Program-made: the position numbers and the translations under genes
The notes under the pieces: model-generated
Databases searched by the model: none
Seen by the model: the letters and a program-made list of their open reading frames with translations, nothing else
What the model was told of the DNA's origin: nothing
Source of the DNA: Castanea sativa
Lineage: Eukaryota > Streptophyta > Magnoliopsida > Fagales > Fagaceae
Direction: 5' to 3'
DNA length: 64,000 nucleotides
NCBI RefSeq assembly: GCF_040712315.1
Contig: NC_134013.1
Coordinates: forward strand, 63,649,001-63,713,000
Part shown: positions 1 to 11,935 of the stretch, piece after piece
Layout: each line of letters begins with the position of its first letter
Numbering within the stretch: position 1 is the first letter of the stretch

Positions 1-455
1 AGAGAGTACAATTTAAACATACGACTTGATTAGACTTAGTGGGTTCTTTGTAACATGTTCAAACCAAACAAGCTCTTTAAAATCATTCAATATTTTTCAC
101 AAACTCCAAAACACTTATCTACCGATATTTAAAAGGAAAATGTTAATGAATGCCCTTAGGGTAATAGTTAACAATGTTTTATTTATAAGTAGTTTGACAT
201 TTTGGTCGTTTCCAAAAAAGAAAAAATATATGATATTTTATGTAATAGGGTAAACTGGAATTTGTCCCCATAAATTATAGGGACAAATACAATTTCTTAT
301 TTATACCATATATGAAATTGAAGATGTTTTTGATTTTTTGATGATTTTGTCTAACACTGGCACCTAAGTTTTTTAAAGCCCACATTTTCCCACATCATTA
401 TTCCAATATATGTTTGTTAATTGGATTTTATATAAAATCTCCAATATTTATTCCA
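1..455. other. AT-rich intergenic DNA
   Basis: No gene, RNA or recognisable repeat is supported here. The only frame of note (75 codons, + strand) is low-complexity and resembles nothing I know. Confidence 0.6.
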
Positions 456-463
456 TTAATTAA

Positions 464-1403
464 GAGTATTAGCATCAGTATGTGTAAAATCTTGCAAAAT
501 AGAAAAAGTTGCTCATTTTACATATTTTGAGCAAATAAAACACCCATATCAGTGGGTCTAAAAATGTGTATTTATGGACAATTGCTACATTAATTATGTA
601 CGGTTACTGTAACTCTTCTATTTATTTATTTTTTTCTCTCCTCTATCCTCTCTCATCTGATTATCTCTCCTCTCTCATCCGATCTCTCTCTTCCTCTGCC
701 CTCTTAATCCTTTTATCTTCTCTTAAATCTAACAACAAATCATAAAATTCTTCAAACTTGATCTAAATCAAGATCCCAAATTTATCAAACCCTTTCCTAA
801 AAAAAAATCAACAAACCCATATAAATAATCAAACTGAAATTGCAAAAGAATAAGAAGAAAATGCAAAAATAGTAGAAGAACAAGCGTCACTAATGGCGGC
901 TTCAGTGTTCCTCAACAGTAACTCAAAGCCTCTGAGTACTTCATCACAGCCTCTTCAATATACCCAGACCAAAACATTAAATTTATGTTCTTTTTAATCT
1001 TATCCGCCATCTTCTCAAAAAAAAAAAAAAACTTACCCACCAAGAGTTTTCTCTCTTTAACTTCTTGTTTTAGCATTAGCAGAAGAAGAAGAAAGAAGAA
1101 GATGCTGAAGAAGAAAAAATGGAGAAGAAGAAAGAAGGAGAAGGAAAAGAAAAAAAGAAGAAAGAGAAAAAGAAAGAGAAAGAGATAGAGATCGGATACA
1201 GTTGGCGTGTGTGTTAAAGATGGTGGGGCCATGGGTAGTTGTGAAATAATAAAAAAATGTGAGAAAAATATTATTTAAATAAAAGAAGGTGTAGAATAGA
1301 CAACTGATGTAGGTGTTTTGTAAATATAAGTGTGTAAAATAGAAAAAAGTGGGTTTTTTTGTGAAAATAGAAGAAAAATTTGCATTAACTGATGTGGATG
1401 CTC
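464..1403. mobile_element. hAT-like non-autonomous element (MITE) with a possible captured TPR fragment
   Basis: The left end (gagtattagcatcag) and the reverse complement of the right end (gagcatccacatcag) match at 11 of 15 positions. This is the GAGCATCCACATCAGT-type terminus that I recall from hAT-like MITEs of woody dicots. The interior has CT-rich runs on one side and GA-rich runs on the other. Near 912-1010 on the minus strand a short frame reads like half of a TPR helix pair (EEAVMKYSEAL). I see no clear 8-bp target duplication, so the exact ends are uncertain. Confidence 0.5.
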
Positions 1404-1564
1404 AAAAATATGGATAAAATTTAGTTACGAAATTGGTTATAGCTTTTACAACCAATTATGTAAGAATTTTGCAAGCATTGAGGATATAAGAAAAAAAAAA
1501 TGTAATCCAATGTTGTTTTGTTAAAATTCACCTATAATAAAACGATATTAAGTAAGATTGCAAC

Positions 1565-2371
1565 TGTAAAGACTCGGTTTGGTACTCAAACCCAATCGGA
1601 AAAGGATTTAGACCTAAAGAACCCAATACAATGAATTTATAGCGAGTGAGCTAGAAAACTAGGCTTTAATGAATTAGATAGTGATTACAACAAGCCCAAA
1701 TGATAAGAAAACAAGAATAAACTGGTTTTGCCCAAAGAAAATCGTCATCGGCACAGTTCGAGGAGACCAGTTCTTATAAGATATATATATCTTATGAATT
1801 TGGTTTCAAGTCCAGTATTTGTTGCTACAGTATTTTTTCTCTCCAATCTCCCCTGGCCCTCTGTAAAGGGCTTCTTTCTTCATTATATATCCCTCTTTCC
1901 TTCATCTCCACCATCCACGTGTAGATCAAGCTATCGGCTTTGATCCTTATCTCATTAGCAGATTCCTGAAGTTTTTGGGAGTAGCTGTAAGGCTGTTTAC
2001 CACTATTTAAGTATCACCTCCACATTAATGCGGCCAGAGAGTTAGTTACAAGGCATTCAATGTGGTGGTATCAGCTTTCCCTTAGATATTTCTTTGCTTC
2101 CCTCTGTCCCATGTTTCCATGATATTTATCCTTACCAGTAAAACCTTTCAAAGTGTTGCCCTTACAGGCAGATCAACCCTTCTGACCTCTGCCTTACCGA
2201 GCCGAGGAGGCATTTCTCCTTGGAATACCTTCCCAAACCTATGCAGTCATGGTTTGTTTGTGTCATTCTGATTCTTACGTCTTCCCTATTATCTATCTGT
2301 CATCGGACCACTAAGCGTCCTCGGACAAAGCTCACGGCCCAACATATACTCCTGGGCCTTTTATCCCTACA
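1565..2371 (-). mobile_element. Solo LTR of a Ty3/gypsy (Tat-type) element
   Basis: The unit starts TGTAAAGACTCGG and ends CCCTACA, and it is flanked by a perfect 5-bp duplication GCAAC (1560-1564 and 2372-2376). It is related to the LTRs of the element at 7716-19597. Both contain a stretch like CCATAAATGCGGCCAG, followed by a T(G/T)TGGAGGTA(G)CAGC-like run, and both end in a region rich in CCTCGG and GGCCCA. No internal coding sequence remains, as expected after recombination between two LTRs. Strand is assigned by comparison with the full element. Confidence 0.85.
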
Positions 2372-3600
2372 GCAACCTTAAGTTACAACTAATTTTGTAG
2401 ATAAAATTTGTTCTTAAAATACCTCACATCATATTTTCTTTATATATTATAATAAATAATTTTATATAGTTATAATAAATGCCTATTAAGAACTATGTTA
2501 GTTAATAAATTCTATATTTATAATAAAATAAAATAAATAAAATATCATATTTTGTTAAATTTTTAACACGAATTAATGACTAATTAAACTTAAGAATCAA
2601 GTAATATCCACCGGTTCCTCAAAAAAAGAAAAAGAAAAAGAAAAAAGAAAGTAATATCCACCATGATTGACAATTTGATTGTTAATAAGCAAGATGCCTA
2701 TTGCCGACTTGTGTTCAACCAGAGACTAATCACTGTTCGTGCCGGGTGGGCCCACGAAGGGGTAAAGCCCTAGTCCAGGAAATTCTTTTCAAAGTGCATA
2801 TATCAAGACTCGAACTAGGGAGCACACCCAGTCGAGCCCAGTACAAACACCTTGAGACCGAGAGCCCACATTTAAATGAAGGTAAAGGGGTGGCCTTTAT
2901 TAACACTGAATAGCATTCATTTCCTGAGAGATGGGTTTGGTATCTGTCTAACTTTCCTTTTTCTTTTAATCGTTATTTCTTTTATATGAATAATGAATTC
3001 ATAACTTAGGACATGTTTTGTAGGTTGTAACAGAGACGATAACATAATAATTATTTCTATGGTTTATCTATTATTTAGTTTGTAAATTTTTTATTGTTAT
3101 AGGGAATAATTATTCTTTAAGAATATCTATTTTTTAAAATGAGGAATAATTATTCCTTTTTAAAATAGTTGTAAATTTGTAATAGCTATTCCTTAATAGG
3201 TATAATAATATTTAAAATTAATATATTTCTAAGTAGACAAATTTTCCATATACACAACAATTATAAAAATAAAAAATTATAAAAATAAAAAATTACTCAT
3301 ATCTCTCTTAAATTTAAAAAATATTATTTTTAAGGAAATATGATTGTATGAGTAAGATATTTCCAAAAATAGATATTAAGCTTTATTCTAATATTACATC
3401 TCACAACTAAACTTATGAATATATTTAGTTATTCCATTACGACACATTTTATTTTTAGTAATAAAGATTACCATTTCTGTCATAATTCTCATTTAGTGTA
3501 TCGAATGTCCCTTGAGTTTAGCACTCTAAATATACTAAGATGTCGGATCAAGTCCCACAAAAGTTTCTTACCCAAATTTATAGCTTTTTATATTGAGAAA
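2372..3600. other. Intergenic DNA, mostly AT-rich
   Basis: No gene is supported. On the minus strand around 2680-2860 there is a GC-richer stretch with a sequence like an internal pol III box B (TAGTTCGAGTC). It could be a worn SINE or LTR piece, but I cannot fix its ends. Confidence 0.5.
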
Positions 3601-3768
3601 TGATATGTCCACAACATTTTTACAACAAATCCTAAGTGGCAGGATGTTACTGGTTGTTATTGTTGGGGCAAAAAAGTAATCTTAGTGTTAGGTTCAAATT
3701 TGAACCAATAACAACTAACCACCTATGATTTGTTGTAAAAATGTTGTAAAAATGTTGTGGACGTAGCA
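3601..3768. mobile_element. Short TIR MITE (about 168 bp)
   Basis: The left end reads tgatatgtccacaacattt and the right end, reverse-complemented, reads tgctacgtccacaacattt. Both continue with ttacaacaaatc-like sequence, giving inverted repeats of about 30 bp. The centre is non-coding. I cannot assign the superfamily from the termini and no clear target duplication is visible. Confidence 0.7.
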
Positions 3769-3939
3769 CCTCTCTTTTATATTTTTATTACATTTTCATT
3801 GCATCATAAAGCTATAATAAGTAATTTTAATATTTTACCCTTCCTTAAATTCATTGATTCTCAACTTCAAATTCTTAGCAAAAACTTGCAACACCTAGCC
3901 ATTTTAATTGCATACTATACCTGTGTATTCTAGTCAACT

Positions 3940-4085
3940 CAATTAGTAAATTCTCTTGTTGTTAAATAAGAGATTTGAGGTTTCTCACCTACACCAAAAT
4001 CAATTGGAGTCTTAATTTGATAATGGTTTGATAATAAATAGCAATCATCAAGAGTGATATAAAAAATTTCTTAAAAGAAAAAAAT
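3940..4085 (+). mobile_element. SINE-like element
   Basis: A box A-like segment (actcaattagtaa) is followed by a box B-like segment (gagatttgaggtttctc), then 'cctacaccaaaatcaattgg', and the copy ends in an A/T-rich tail. The layout matches tRNA-derived Au-type SINEs of dicots as I remember them. The copy is diverged. Ends are approximate. Confidence 0.5.
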
Positions 4086-7000
4086 CTTTCCATTCTCTTA
4101 TTTCAAAGTTTAAATGAAAGTGAATTAAATAAATAGGAGGAAAGAACAATTATTTTCACTTTTTTTTTTCTCTCAGAACCTCAATTTTTAATTTTGCCAT
4201 AAATTGGACAGGATCAAGTGGAAATGATTAATAAAAATTTGCTCCCCAATCCTCAGAATGCCCCATTATACCATCCATATGAGTCAAGGAGGGGTGGTAT
4301 ATTTAGAAATAAAAGAAGAAAAAGGCATGCACACTTCTTCATTCTATGCAATACGAGGGCAAACATGGGAGAGTGGGTCATGTAATGTAAGGCTAAAAAT
4401 TAAATACAAATAGATAATAAAATGATAAATTCTATTTTCCTCATTCTAGAATTTAAGGTTAGGTATTTCTGGACTACTCTACAAAGCTGGGGGTAGAAAA
4501 ATAGAAACTAAAAAATCAGAGTGCAATGCATTTGCACATAGATTCAATTTACAAATTGACTTGTATGCCTATGAGACATAGGCACGTACAGTGAAGTGAT
4601 TGGTAGAAAAACAAAGGATGGTCTCCACGACAAAAGTCCAGTGGATAATGTGTTGATTCTTTGAAATAGATTTTTATGGGAATCATAAATCAACAGGGCT
4701 GTTATTTTCGTTTGAGATAAATTGTTCATCTCATCATTCCTCCTGAGAGAATGTGGTCAGTTTGGTTTGAAAATTACCTCCTCCTACATTCCCAAGGATG
4801 ACTATTTGGTCTGTGAATTGGTGCCAAATTTGTACCACAACGAGTATGTTTGGGTGTATCCAACAGAGACCTTAACTGAAATTTCAAATCTCATACTTTC
4901 TATTGTAATTATTAAATATATCAAAAGAAAAATAGTCTAGTTAATAGGCACTTAGAATATTTGTTAATGGATCAGTTTAAAAAAAATTTAGTACAACTTT
5001 AATGAAAATATAAAAATTGTCAAAACAATCAATCTTTTTTCTCATAAAATGTTTTTATAAATATTTTCTAAAGCAATTCTCTTACAATATCCATTAACTT
5101 CTCCAAAAAAGGTAAAAAGTACAAACTTAAAGAATTCACCGAACTCCAGTTTTGTTACAGGAAATCGGTTTTGTTTTTTCTCCCATTGTAACTAAAATCG
5201 TTATTGGATGTGTACTAATAACTTTTCATAATTATTATATAGTAAAATTTGTAGTATTTTAAGATATATTTTGTTTAGGGGTGAGTTTTGTTTAAAGAAA
5301 AGATCAAATCTAATGAAATCCACATGCACTAACTAAAGCCAGGCTAAAAGAAGATAGATAGATATTGAAGGGTGGCTGCATTTAGAAACACATGGGGCTG
5401 GTTCTAGCTTGTTGGGGTCCATTCACCATTGTCCATGAAAGTTAAAAAATGGTGAGGTGTGTAGGATGTGAACTAAACCCACTACACGCCTACAATGTGC
5501 TTAAGCAAAAGTCCAATGTTTAATGCATTACTGAATTCTCATTCAAAGAATAATTGTGTTGTCTTCTAGCTTTTTCGTGGGGTAACCACATCTAATACTC
5601 TCACTCGTGTCCTTTTCTGGTGGCTTTCAGTCTCATAATAATCACAGATTAGCAATTACCCATTTCTTGTAAGCATTTGGAAATTAGAACAATTAGTCAA
5701 CATTGAATCTTTTTTATTTTTGATAAAGCAAAGAATCATTATTGATTGGCTTCTTTCAATAATGAATCTTAGGTTTATCAAAAACAAAAAGGAAAGCAAT
5801 AATGAAGCATTTAATATAATGACATTTCCATCAGGGGATGAGCCGTCCACGTGGCTTTGCTCCCCTCACCTCTCTTTAGTCTCAATTCAACAGTTTCATA
5901 ATTTTGATGCATCATTTTGAATAATGCAGTTTCCAATTCGTCACTCCTTATTTGGATTTATGCCCATATCATTGATGGCCACAAAGAGTTTTTTTTTTTT
6001 TTCCCTTAAATTTGGCTCAAATTGTTGATTTTTGGTTCACTAAATTTAAAAGTTACAATTTTGTATCTAAATGGGGAATATGGCTTTTAGCCTAAGTCTA
6101 AATTCACTGTATGGTGTGATTTTAGCTAAATTTTGGTTCCCCATTTTTGGTACTTAGGATCATGTATATTCTTGCTAAATTTTGCTTGGATACAAAAATA
6201 GGGAAAAAGTACTTATGCTAGGATCATGCTTATTTTTTGTAATTTTTAGCACTTGCATTTATTTACAAATTAGTTGTACATCAAATGAACAAGAATCTAA
6301 TTGTGAGAGTGAGGAAAACATATCTATAATATATCGGTTGAGCGAGTGATAGGCTAGTTTCTTTATGGCTTTCTGTTTGAAATTCTGATGAATTGGATTG
6401 ATCGATATAACAAGTGAATGTCAGGCAATACTCTTTCTGGTACTCTTTTGAGTTCATTATTAGGTTTCTTGTGAATTCCTAACTTAAGTATTAGAGAAGC
6501 TTAGGCCGGTACTATATCAGTGTCTCTCCAATAATGTAATTCTTGTTTGTAGGTCATTGTTTCGATGATTGGTTCACTGATTTGTAGTGCACCATCAAAA
6601 ATCGTTGTTGTCCTTGTGCGGAGGTATGCAATCCTCTTCTACATAAATCGTAAATGTTGACGATGCAACTATCAAGTACACAGGTTGGAGGAAGTACATG
6701 ACATGCCATCTGACCTGCCTCCTAATGATCACCTTTAAAAGATGAGGTACAGGATCTACGAGTTCATCATGGAGGATGCCATTTTTATCTAGCCTCAAGA
6801 ATAGGAAAAGTTGTAACATTCTATTCTCTTCTTTCTGTGATTACTGATGTTATCAGATTATAATAATTAGTTGATCCCCATAATAAATTAAAACAAGATT
6901 GGTAGTATAAAAACAAACAAATAATTTAGCATTGCATAATTGTAACAACGCCCAAATTGGCGAGTAACACGCCCCTTGCCCTCATTCACACTAGGTGTTG

Positions 7001-7710
7001 AATTTATTTGTTCTGCAAAAAGTTCAGAAATACATAAATTATGTTCAATATATATACGCACACATATGTCCCAATTAATATACAAGTCAACAACAAAACC
7101 CTAATAACAAAAAAAGTCAACAACAAAAACTACCACAACTTTGGGTTGACTTTATTAAACAAAATGTTAACCAAAGTGTATACCTTAATCATTTTATCAA
7201 CCAAACAATTAAGAAATGAAATGAGAAGATTTAAGAGAAGTAGGTAGGAAGTCAGGATATAAAGCATTGGCAATTTGGCACTACCAATCAGATGACTGTT
7301 TAATTAATCCAAACAAGCATCATGTCAAACCAAACTATAGACCATTACATATGAATTACTACGCACCAATTCTTGCATCCTGCCAAAGAGTATGGACTAG
7401 AGAGTGAATCCCTATTGCTTTTACAACATCAAAGCAAAGACAAACCAATTGTTTAACATACTTCATAGGCAAATGGTATACGGTTTTTGAAAAGTTGTAT
7501 GCCCTTACCACTTGACCCATTATTCATTAATATAGGAACATGTGAATCTCAAACTCATATTATCACATAATTACTAGGGAAAGGACATTAGTCTAAATAT
7601 ATATCAACAAAGTTTAGCTCCAAATTACTAGTTTAGAGCTATCTCCTCCAACTCAATACATGATGATATATAAGACTACTATGTGTATTATTTAAAAAAT
7701 TCATGTGATT
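4086..7710. other. Long AT-rich intergenic stretch without a supported gene
   Basis: I read both strands and found only short frames in low-complexity DNA. A GC-richer patch at 6595-6820 gives a 74-codon minus-strand frame and partial plus-strand frames, but none has an ATG-to-stop gene structure or a motif I recognise. Confidence 0.5.
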
Positions 7711-7715
7711 AAAAG

Positions 7716-8463
7716 TGTAAGTGCACAATTGCACCTGGCCCCAAGAACAGTTACGGGCTCAGGCCCAACGAGCCTTAAACAATGTAATTTGTAGAGTGTG
7801 GGCTTGAAACCCAGGTTATAAGTGTTTGAGGATTAAATAGCAAGCCAAAGATTATAAACACTTAAAAACAACAAAGAATGCTATAAGTCAATCTGCTCGG
7901 ATGTAAGCCGAGAACTGTTCTTATATAATTTCTCTCTCTCTTTTTCTCTTTCCTTTAGGTTACAAAGAGGGAGCCCCCCTTTTCTGTCTTAGATTGCTCT
8001 TTAAATACTACTCTTTTGAATACTTTGTACACGTGTTGCCCCACCTCCCCCTTAGCCTAGATATTTCCCCTCTCAGTGCCTTTGAATAGTAACCAGAAGT
8101 TTCTCTTCTACTGTTCAGGTGTCACTTCCCCATAAATGCGGCCAGGGTGGTAGGTGCAGGGTCTTTAATGTGGAGGTAGCAGCCTTTATCTTTGACATTT
8201 CTTCAACATCGGTACTTCTGGGGCGTTCTAGGGTTCCCCCCTTTTAACCATTGGCCTTAACCATGTCATCCCCTAATCTTTACTATGAAATCCCGAATTC
8301 TTCGGTGTTCATCCGAGGATAAGGTCACCCTACCGTATCCTCGGATCCTCGGCGTATGGGCCGACCCATAGTACTAACAATTTCTAACCCCAGGATCAGG
8401 TCGACCTTCCTTAACACGGCCCAAAAGGCCCACGTTCCCATCAGGATCTTTTTGCCCCCCACA
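7716..8463 (-). repeat. LTR of Tat-type element 1 (3' LTR in element sense)
   Basis: This 748-bp copy matches the LTR at 18852-19597 almost throughout. Differences I see by eye are scattered substitutions and small indels, for example tacg(ggctca) against (gatt)acgggctcga near the start, and loss of a CGGCTG-like stretch near 8333. Confidence 0.92.
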
Positions 8464-8475
8464 ATAGCCCCTTAA
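8464..8475 (-). other. Candidate polypurine tract of element 1
   Basis: Directly inside the LTR the minus strand reads TTAAGGGGCTAT. This is where the plus-strand primer of an LTR element should lie. The tract is short and interrupted by pyrimidines. Confidence 0.5.
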
Positions 8476-8969
8476 AACTCTAATTTTCAACGTCCGAGGA
8501 GAAAAATAGGGTTTTGATCCGACGAGAACCCACTCCACTCACTTTGTGAGTAATGGCACGTGTGGAAATTGTTTCGCGTCCCAGAAGATGCCATTTGACG
8601 GTTTTATTTTGAACAACGTGCGTATTTAATACTGCCAGTTACACTTTGTCCCTCACGCTCAACGGTGAGATGGGCATCCAACGGCCCTCATTACTCCACG
8701 AAATTTTAGGCGGGACAAATGTAATTTCGAGGCCGCCTTTTCGCACGTCGTGACGCTTCGGGAACCTGCGCCTTCATTTAATTCATCAGGGATCAATCCC
8801 ATCAAAACACCAACAATCATTCTTTACCAGCAGAAAACCGTGGAAATCCGTACCTTCAACTTTGTAAGTTCTTACTCTCTTTACTATTAACCCTTTCTCC
8901 TCGGATACAGTCCTCGGCTGTCTTCGTAAACACTCTCCCTTTTAGAGTTTAACCTTTCGTTCTTTTCCA

Positions 8970-11490
8970 ATGGGTAAGTTTAAGTGCCTAGTTGATACCG
9001 CCGCTGGGATGAAAGGCTTTAGGGCCAAATACCGTATTCCCAGCGATGTAGGACTAAAATCAACGGACGACGCCGTGGCCGGTTCTAGGAAAAGAGGGAG
9101 AGGTTATCATTCCTATGATAGCCTTTATAGAGGGTGGGATGACCCTTCCAATGAAAACCCGTAACTAGGGAGTACCTTCGCAACCACCGGCCAGTGTCCC
9201 GATCAATGCCTCCCAAACGTTTTTAGAGTTCTAGGTAGTGTAGATGCTCTAAACGAGCAGATGAGTTTAAACCTCACATGGCACGATGTCGTGTTCTTAT
9301 ATGAGTCCCATAAACTTTCTAAGGTAAGTTATTATATTAAATCTCGGTCCAGCACCGTTAGACTAATCTCCTGCCCAAATCAAACAAAGGCATGAAGGAC
9401 GACTACTTGATCGTGTGAACCGGCACGACGGCTTGACCTTTGCCCGGTTGAGTGGGGGGATCCAGTGCGGCAACGCCGTAGGATTAATCTCCCACAACAC
9501 AACTTCTCCTAACACACGAAATGCGTATTCGTACTTACTTAAATTTGTTAAATATCTGTGTGAATGCGACCAGTTTGTTTGTTTTGGACGTCTTTTGCGG
9601 ATAAAGCGGCACGTGCGTCCTCGTCGAGGCACCGTAACATCGCGGTCCTGAACCGGGTACTTCGCTCCGAGGTGTTCGTTAGTGAAGACCTACAACTCCG
9701 GGCTGCTCACCTTATTCTAGGGTACACCCCCCTTTCCAAAGACTTCCAAGAGATAGAGAACGCCATAATTGCGGGCGATCGAAGACGAAGGAAGATAAAC
9801 GTAGCTCGGCCCCACTTTCTGGATGACCGCGACCTCCCGGACGCTCCTAACACCATTTTGTACAACCGGCCAATAGCAGCAGTTCCCCTTGCTGTGCACT
9901 CACAAGCAACTGACGTTCCGGAAGAGCGGTGTCCTCTTCACACACACTTGACGACGAGATAGATCAATTCCATCTCGAAGACACCGAGAGACCTCGCGGG
10001 AACCGGTTGTGGTACTTTCCGACGAGGAGGAAGAAGCTACGAGGCCTCTGGAATTGCGGGGTTTGTGGGTTGCCCTTCCCGAGGACGAATTTGAAGAAGA
10101 CATGGGAAGAATGGAGGGTCTCCTACCAATAGGGCTGGGTTGCTAAGGTTGCGAGAGAAAAAGAGGGGGACGTCTCAAGTTCCCCCATCCTTACCACCTC
10201 CCCCTCAAACTCGAGCCAAAACTTCCGCCGAGGATCCAAAGAAGAAGAGGAAAGGGGGATAACGAGGGACGATTAATAAAGACCCCAAGAAACCACGCAA
10301 CAACTCCCACCGGCCCGGCGGCGAAGGTGGACAAGGGCAAGGGTAGGGCCCGCTCGGTTGAAGTCGGGGAATTCGGGGACGAGGCTGAAAGTGCGCCGAG
10401 CACGCGACCACCCGGTCCCCCGATCTAAGATCGGACGGCGCACCCATCTCCTGCCGATCCGTATAAGGGCGGTCCAACAAGGCCATGCCCACCACCCGGC
10501 CGAGGTCTTCGCCCTCTCCTCGCTACGCCCAAGGACATGGAGACCTTGGAAAAAATGGGTCGGCCCACAACTATTCCTCTCCCTAAAAAGAGACTTAGCG
10601 CTGGTAAGTGTTTCTCTTTTAACAATATTTATAAGTAAGTTTGTTTTTTTTTTTTATTGTTTCTAACTCCATCATACTTTGTTACAGGCTATTCAGGAGG
10701 TCTTTGTAGCTGAGAAGTTTATTGAAGACACTCGGAAAATAGCCAGAACTGAGCTCGAAATCAGGATGGAGACTGAGAAGTTTGGGCACGCCCCGCCGAG
10801 AATGAGAAGTTGACCTCAGAGGTGGCTGATCTGAGGAGAGAGAAAAATGGGGTCGAGTCAAACTTGAAGACTATGAAGACCCAGATAGAAAGACAGCGCA
10901 AGCTCCTTTATGAAAGAGATGAATAACTCTCCCAAACTCAAAGGGAGTGCTCGGATCTAAAGAAGGAACTGGAGTTGGTGAAGAAAGAGGCCAGCTCCTT
11001 CCAACTCTCTCTCCACGCTGCCAAACAGGCAAGTTTCGATGAAGGGGTAGCAACCACAGAGGAGCAGCTGACAGAGGAGTTCGCGGCTTTATGCCGCGAA
11101 TACTGTCAAAAAGTATGGGGGGAAGCTTTAAACGTAGCAGGAGTTCCCCAATCTTCGGATCTGAGGAAGTCCAAGAACGTTTGGCTTCCCCTAGAAATAC
11201 AGGAGATTGAAGAGGCTCCTGCTGCTACTCCTACCCTCGAGACAACTCTTCCTGCTCTACCTCCAGTGGTCCCACAGCAAGTTCCTGATCCTACAGAACC
11301 CTCTGGTTCCAACAAAGAGAAGGAAGGAGAAGGGGATGCAGAGAAGGACTTGAGCCAGATAGTGGGACCTAACGTCCCTCCAACGAAGACAGCAGATAAA
11401 GGAAAGCAAGTTTTGACTCCTTTTGAGCTGGAGTTGAGAAAGACCGAGGGCACCAGTACCTCTCAGCAGGACCCCCCTCTAAAGGCTTAG
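8970..11490 (+). pseudogene. Antisense spliced gene of Tat-type element 1 (gypsy-type 'putative transposase' ORF)
   Basis: This gene runs opposite to gag-pol. Its first frame starts at 8970 (MGKFKCLVDTAAGMK) and is interrupted near 9164. The same protein continues in another frame to about 9325, with motifs CLPNVFRVLG and LTWHDVVFLYE. More pieces follow at 9360-9900 (VLRSEVFV, RAAHLILGYTP). A Pro/Arg-rich stretch follows, then an intron with GTAAGT near 10601 and TTACAG near 10687. The coiled-coil-like tail exon (10688 onward) ends at 11490 after CREYCQKVWGEALNVAGV. The layout fits the antisense ORFs reported in Tat elements and the Pfam family named Transposase_28 (putative gypsy type transposon). 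That family assignment is recall, not a search. Several frameshifts mean the copy is broken. Function of the protein is unknown. Confidence 0.7.
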
Positions 11491-11935
11491 AACTTATCTT
11501 TAGGACTTCTCTTTTTCCATTTTTGAATTATATATGTAATGTACATTTAACAGATTAATGAAGAACAATTTCGTTTGCTTTTCACTTGGGTTATATCTAT
11601 TTTTACTTTATTCTTTTTGTACTTATTACAAAAGCTTCCCATTAAGTCATAGCAAAAGTTTCTCAGAGTACACAAATCTAACTCCAAGGATTGCACAATC
11701 ATAACTTCCACATAATCATGCGTATATTATTAAAGATTCAATAAAAGGTGACATGGTTAATATATTTGAACAATGCATTGATTAAGAAGAAGAGAGGGCC
11801 TCATATAACGATTAAACCCTTGTAATGCATAGCTCTGTTTCTAGCAAGATGTAAGATCCGAGTTAATAAACAGTAACGCATTAACATCCAGACATAATAA
11901 GGGAATGACTTTGATAAAAGTTGTGGTCAGAAGAT

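Noticed and set aside
985..1188. Lys/Arg-rich 67-codon frame
   Set aside because: It is a translation of a GAA/AAG simple run inside the hAT-like MITE.
2701..2913. 70-codon plus-strand frame and possible SINE on the minus strand
   Set aside because: The frame has no motif. Only a box B-like sequence supports a SINE and no box A or tail could be fixed.
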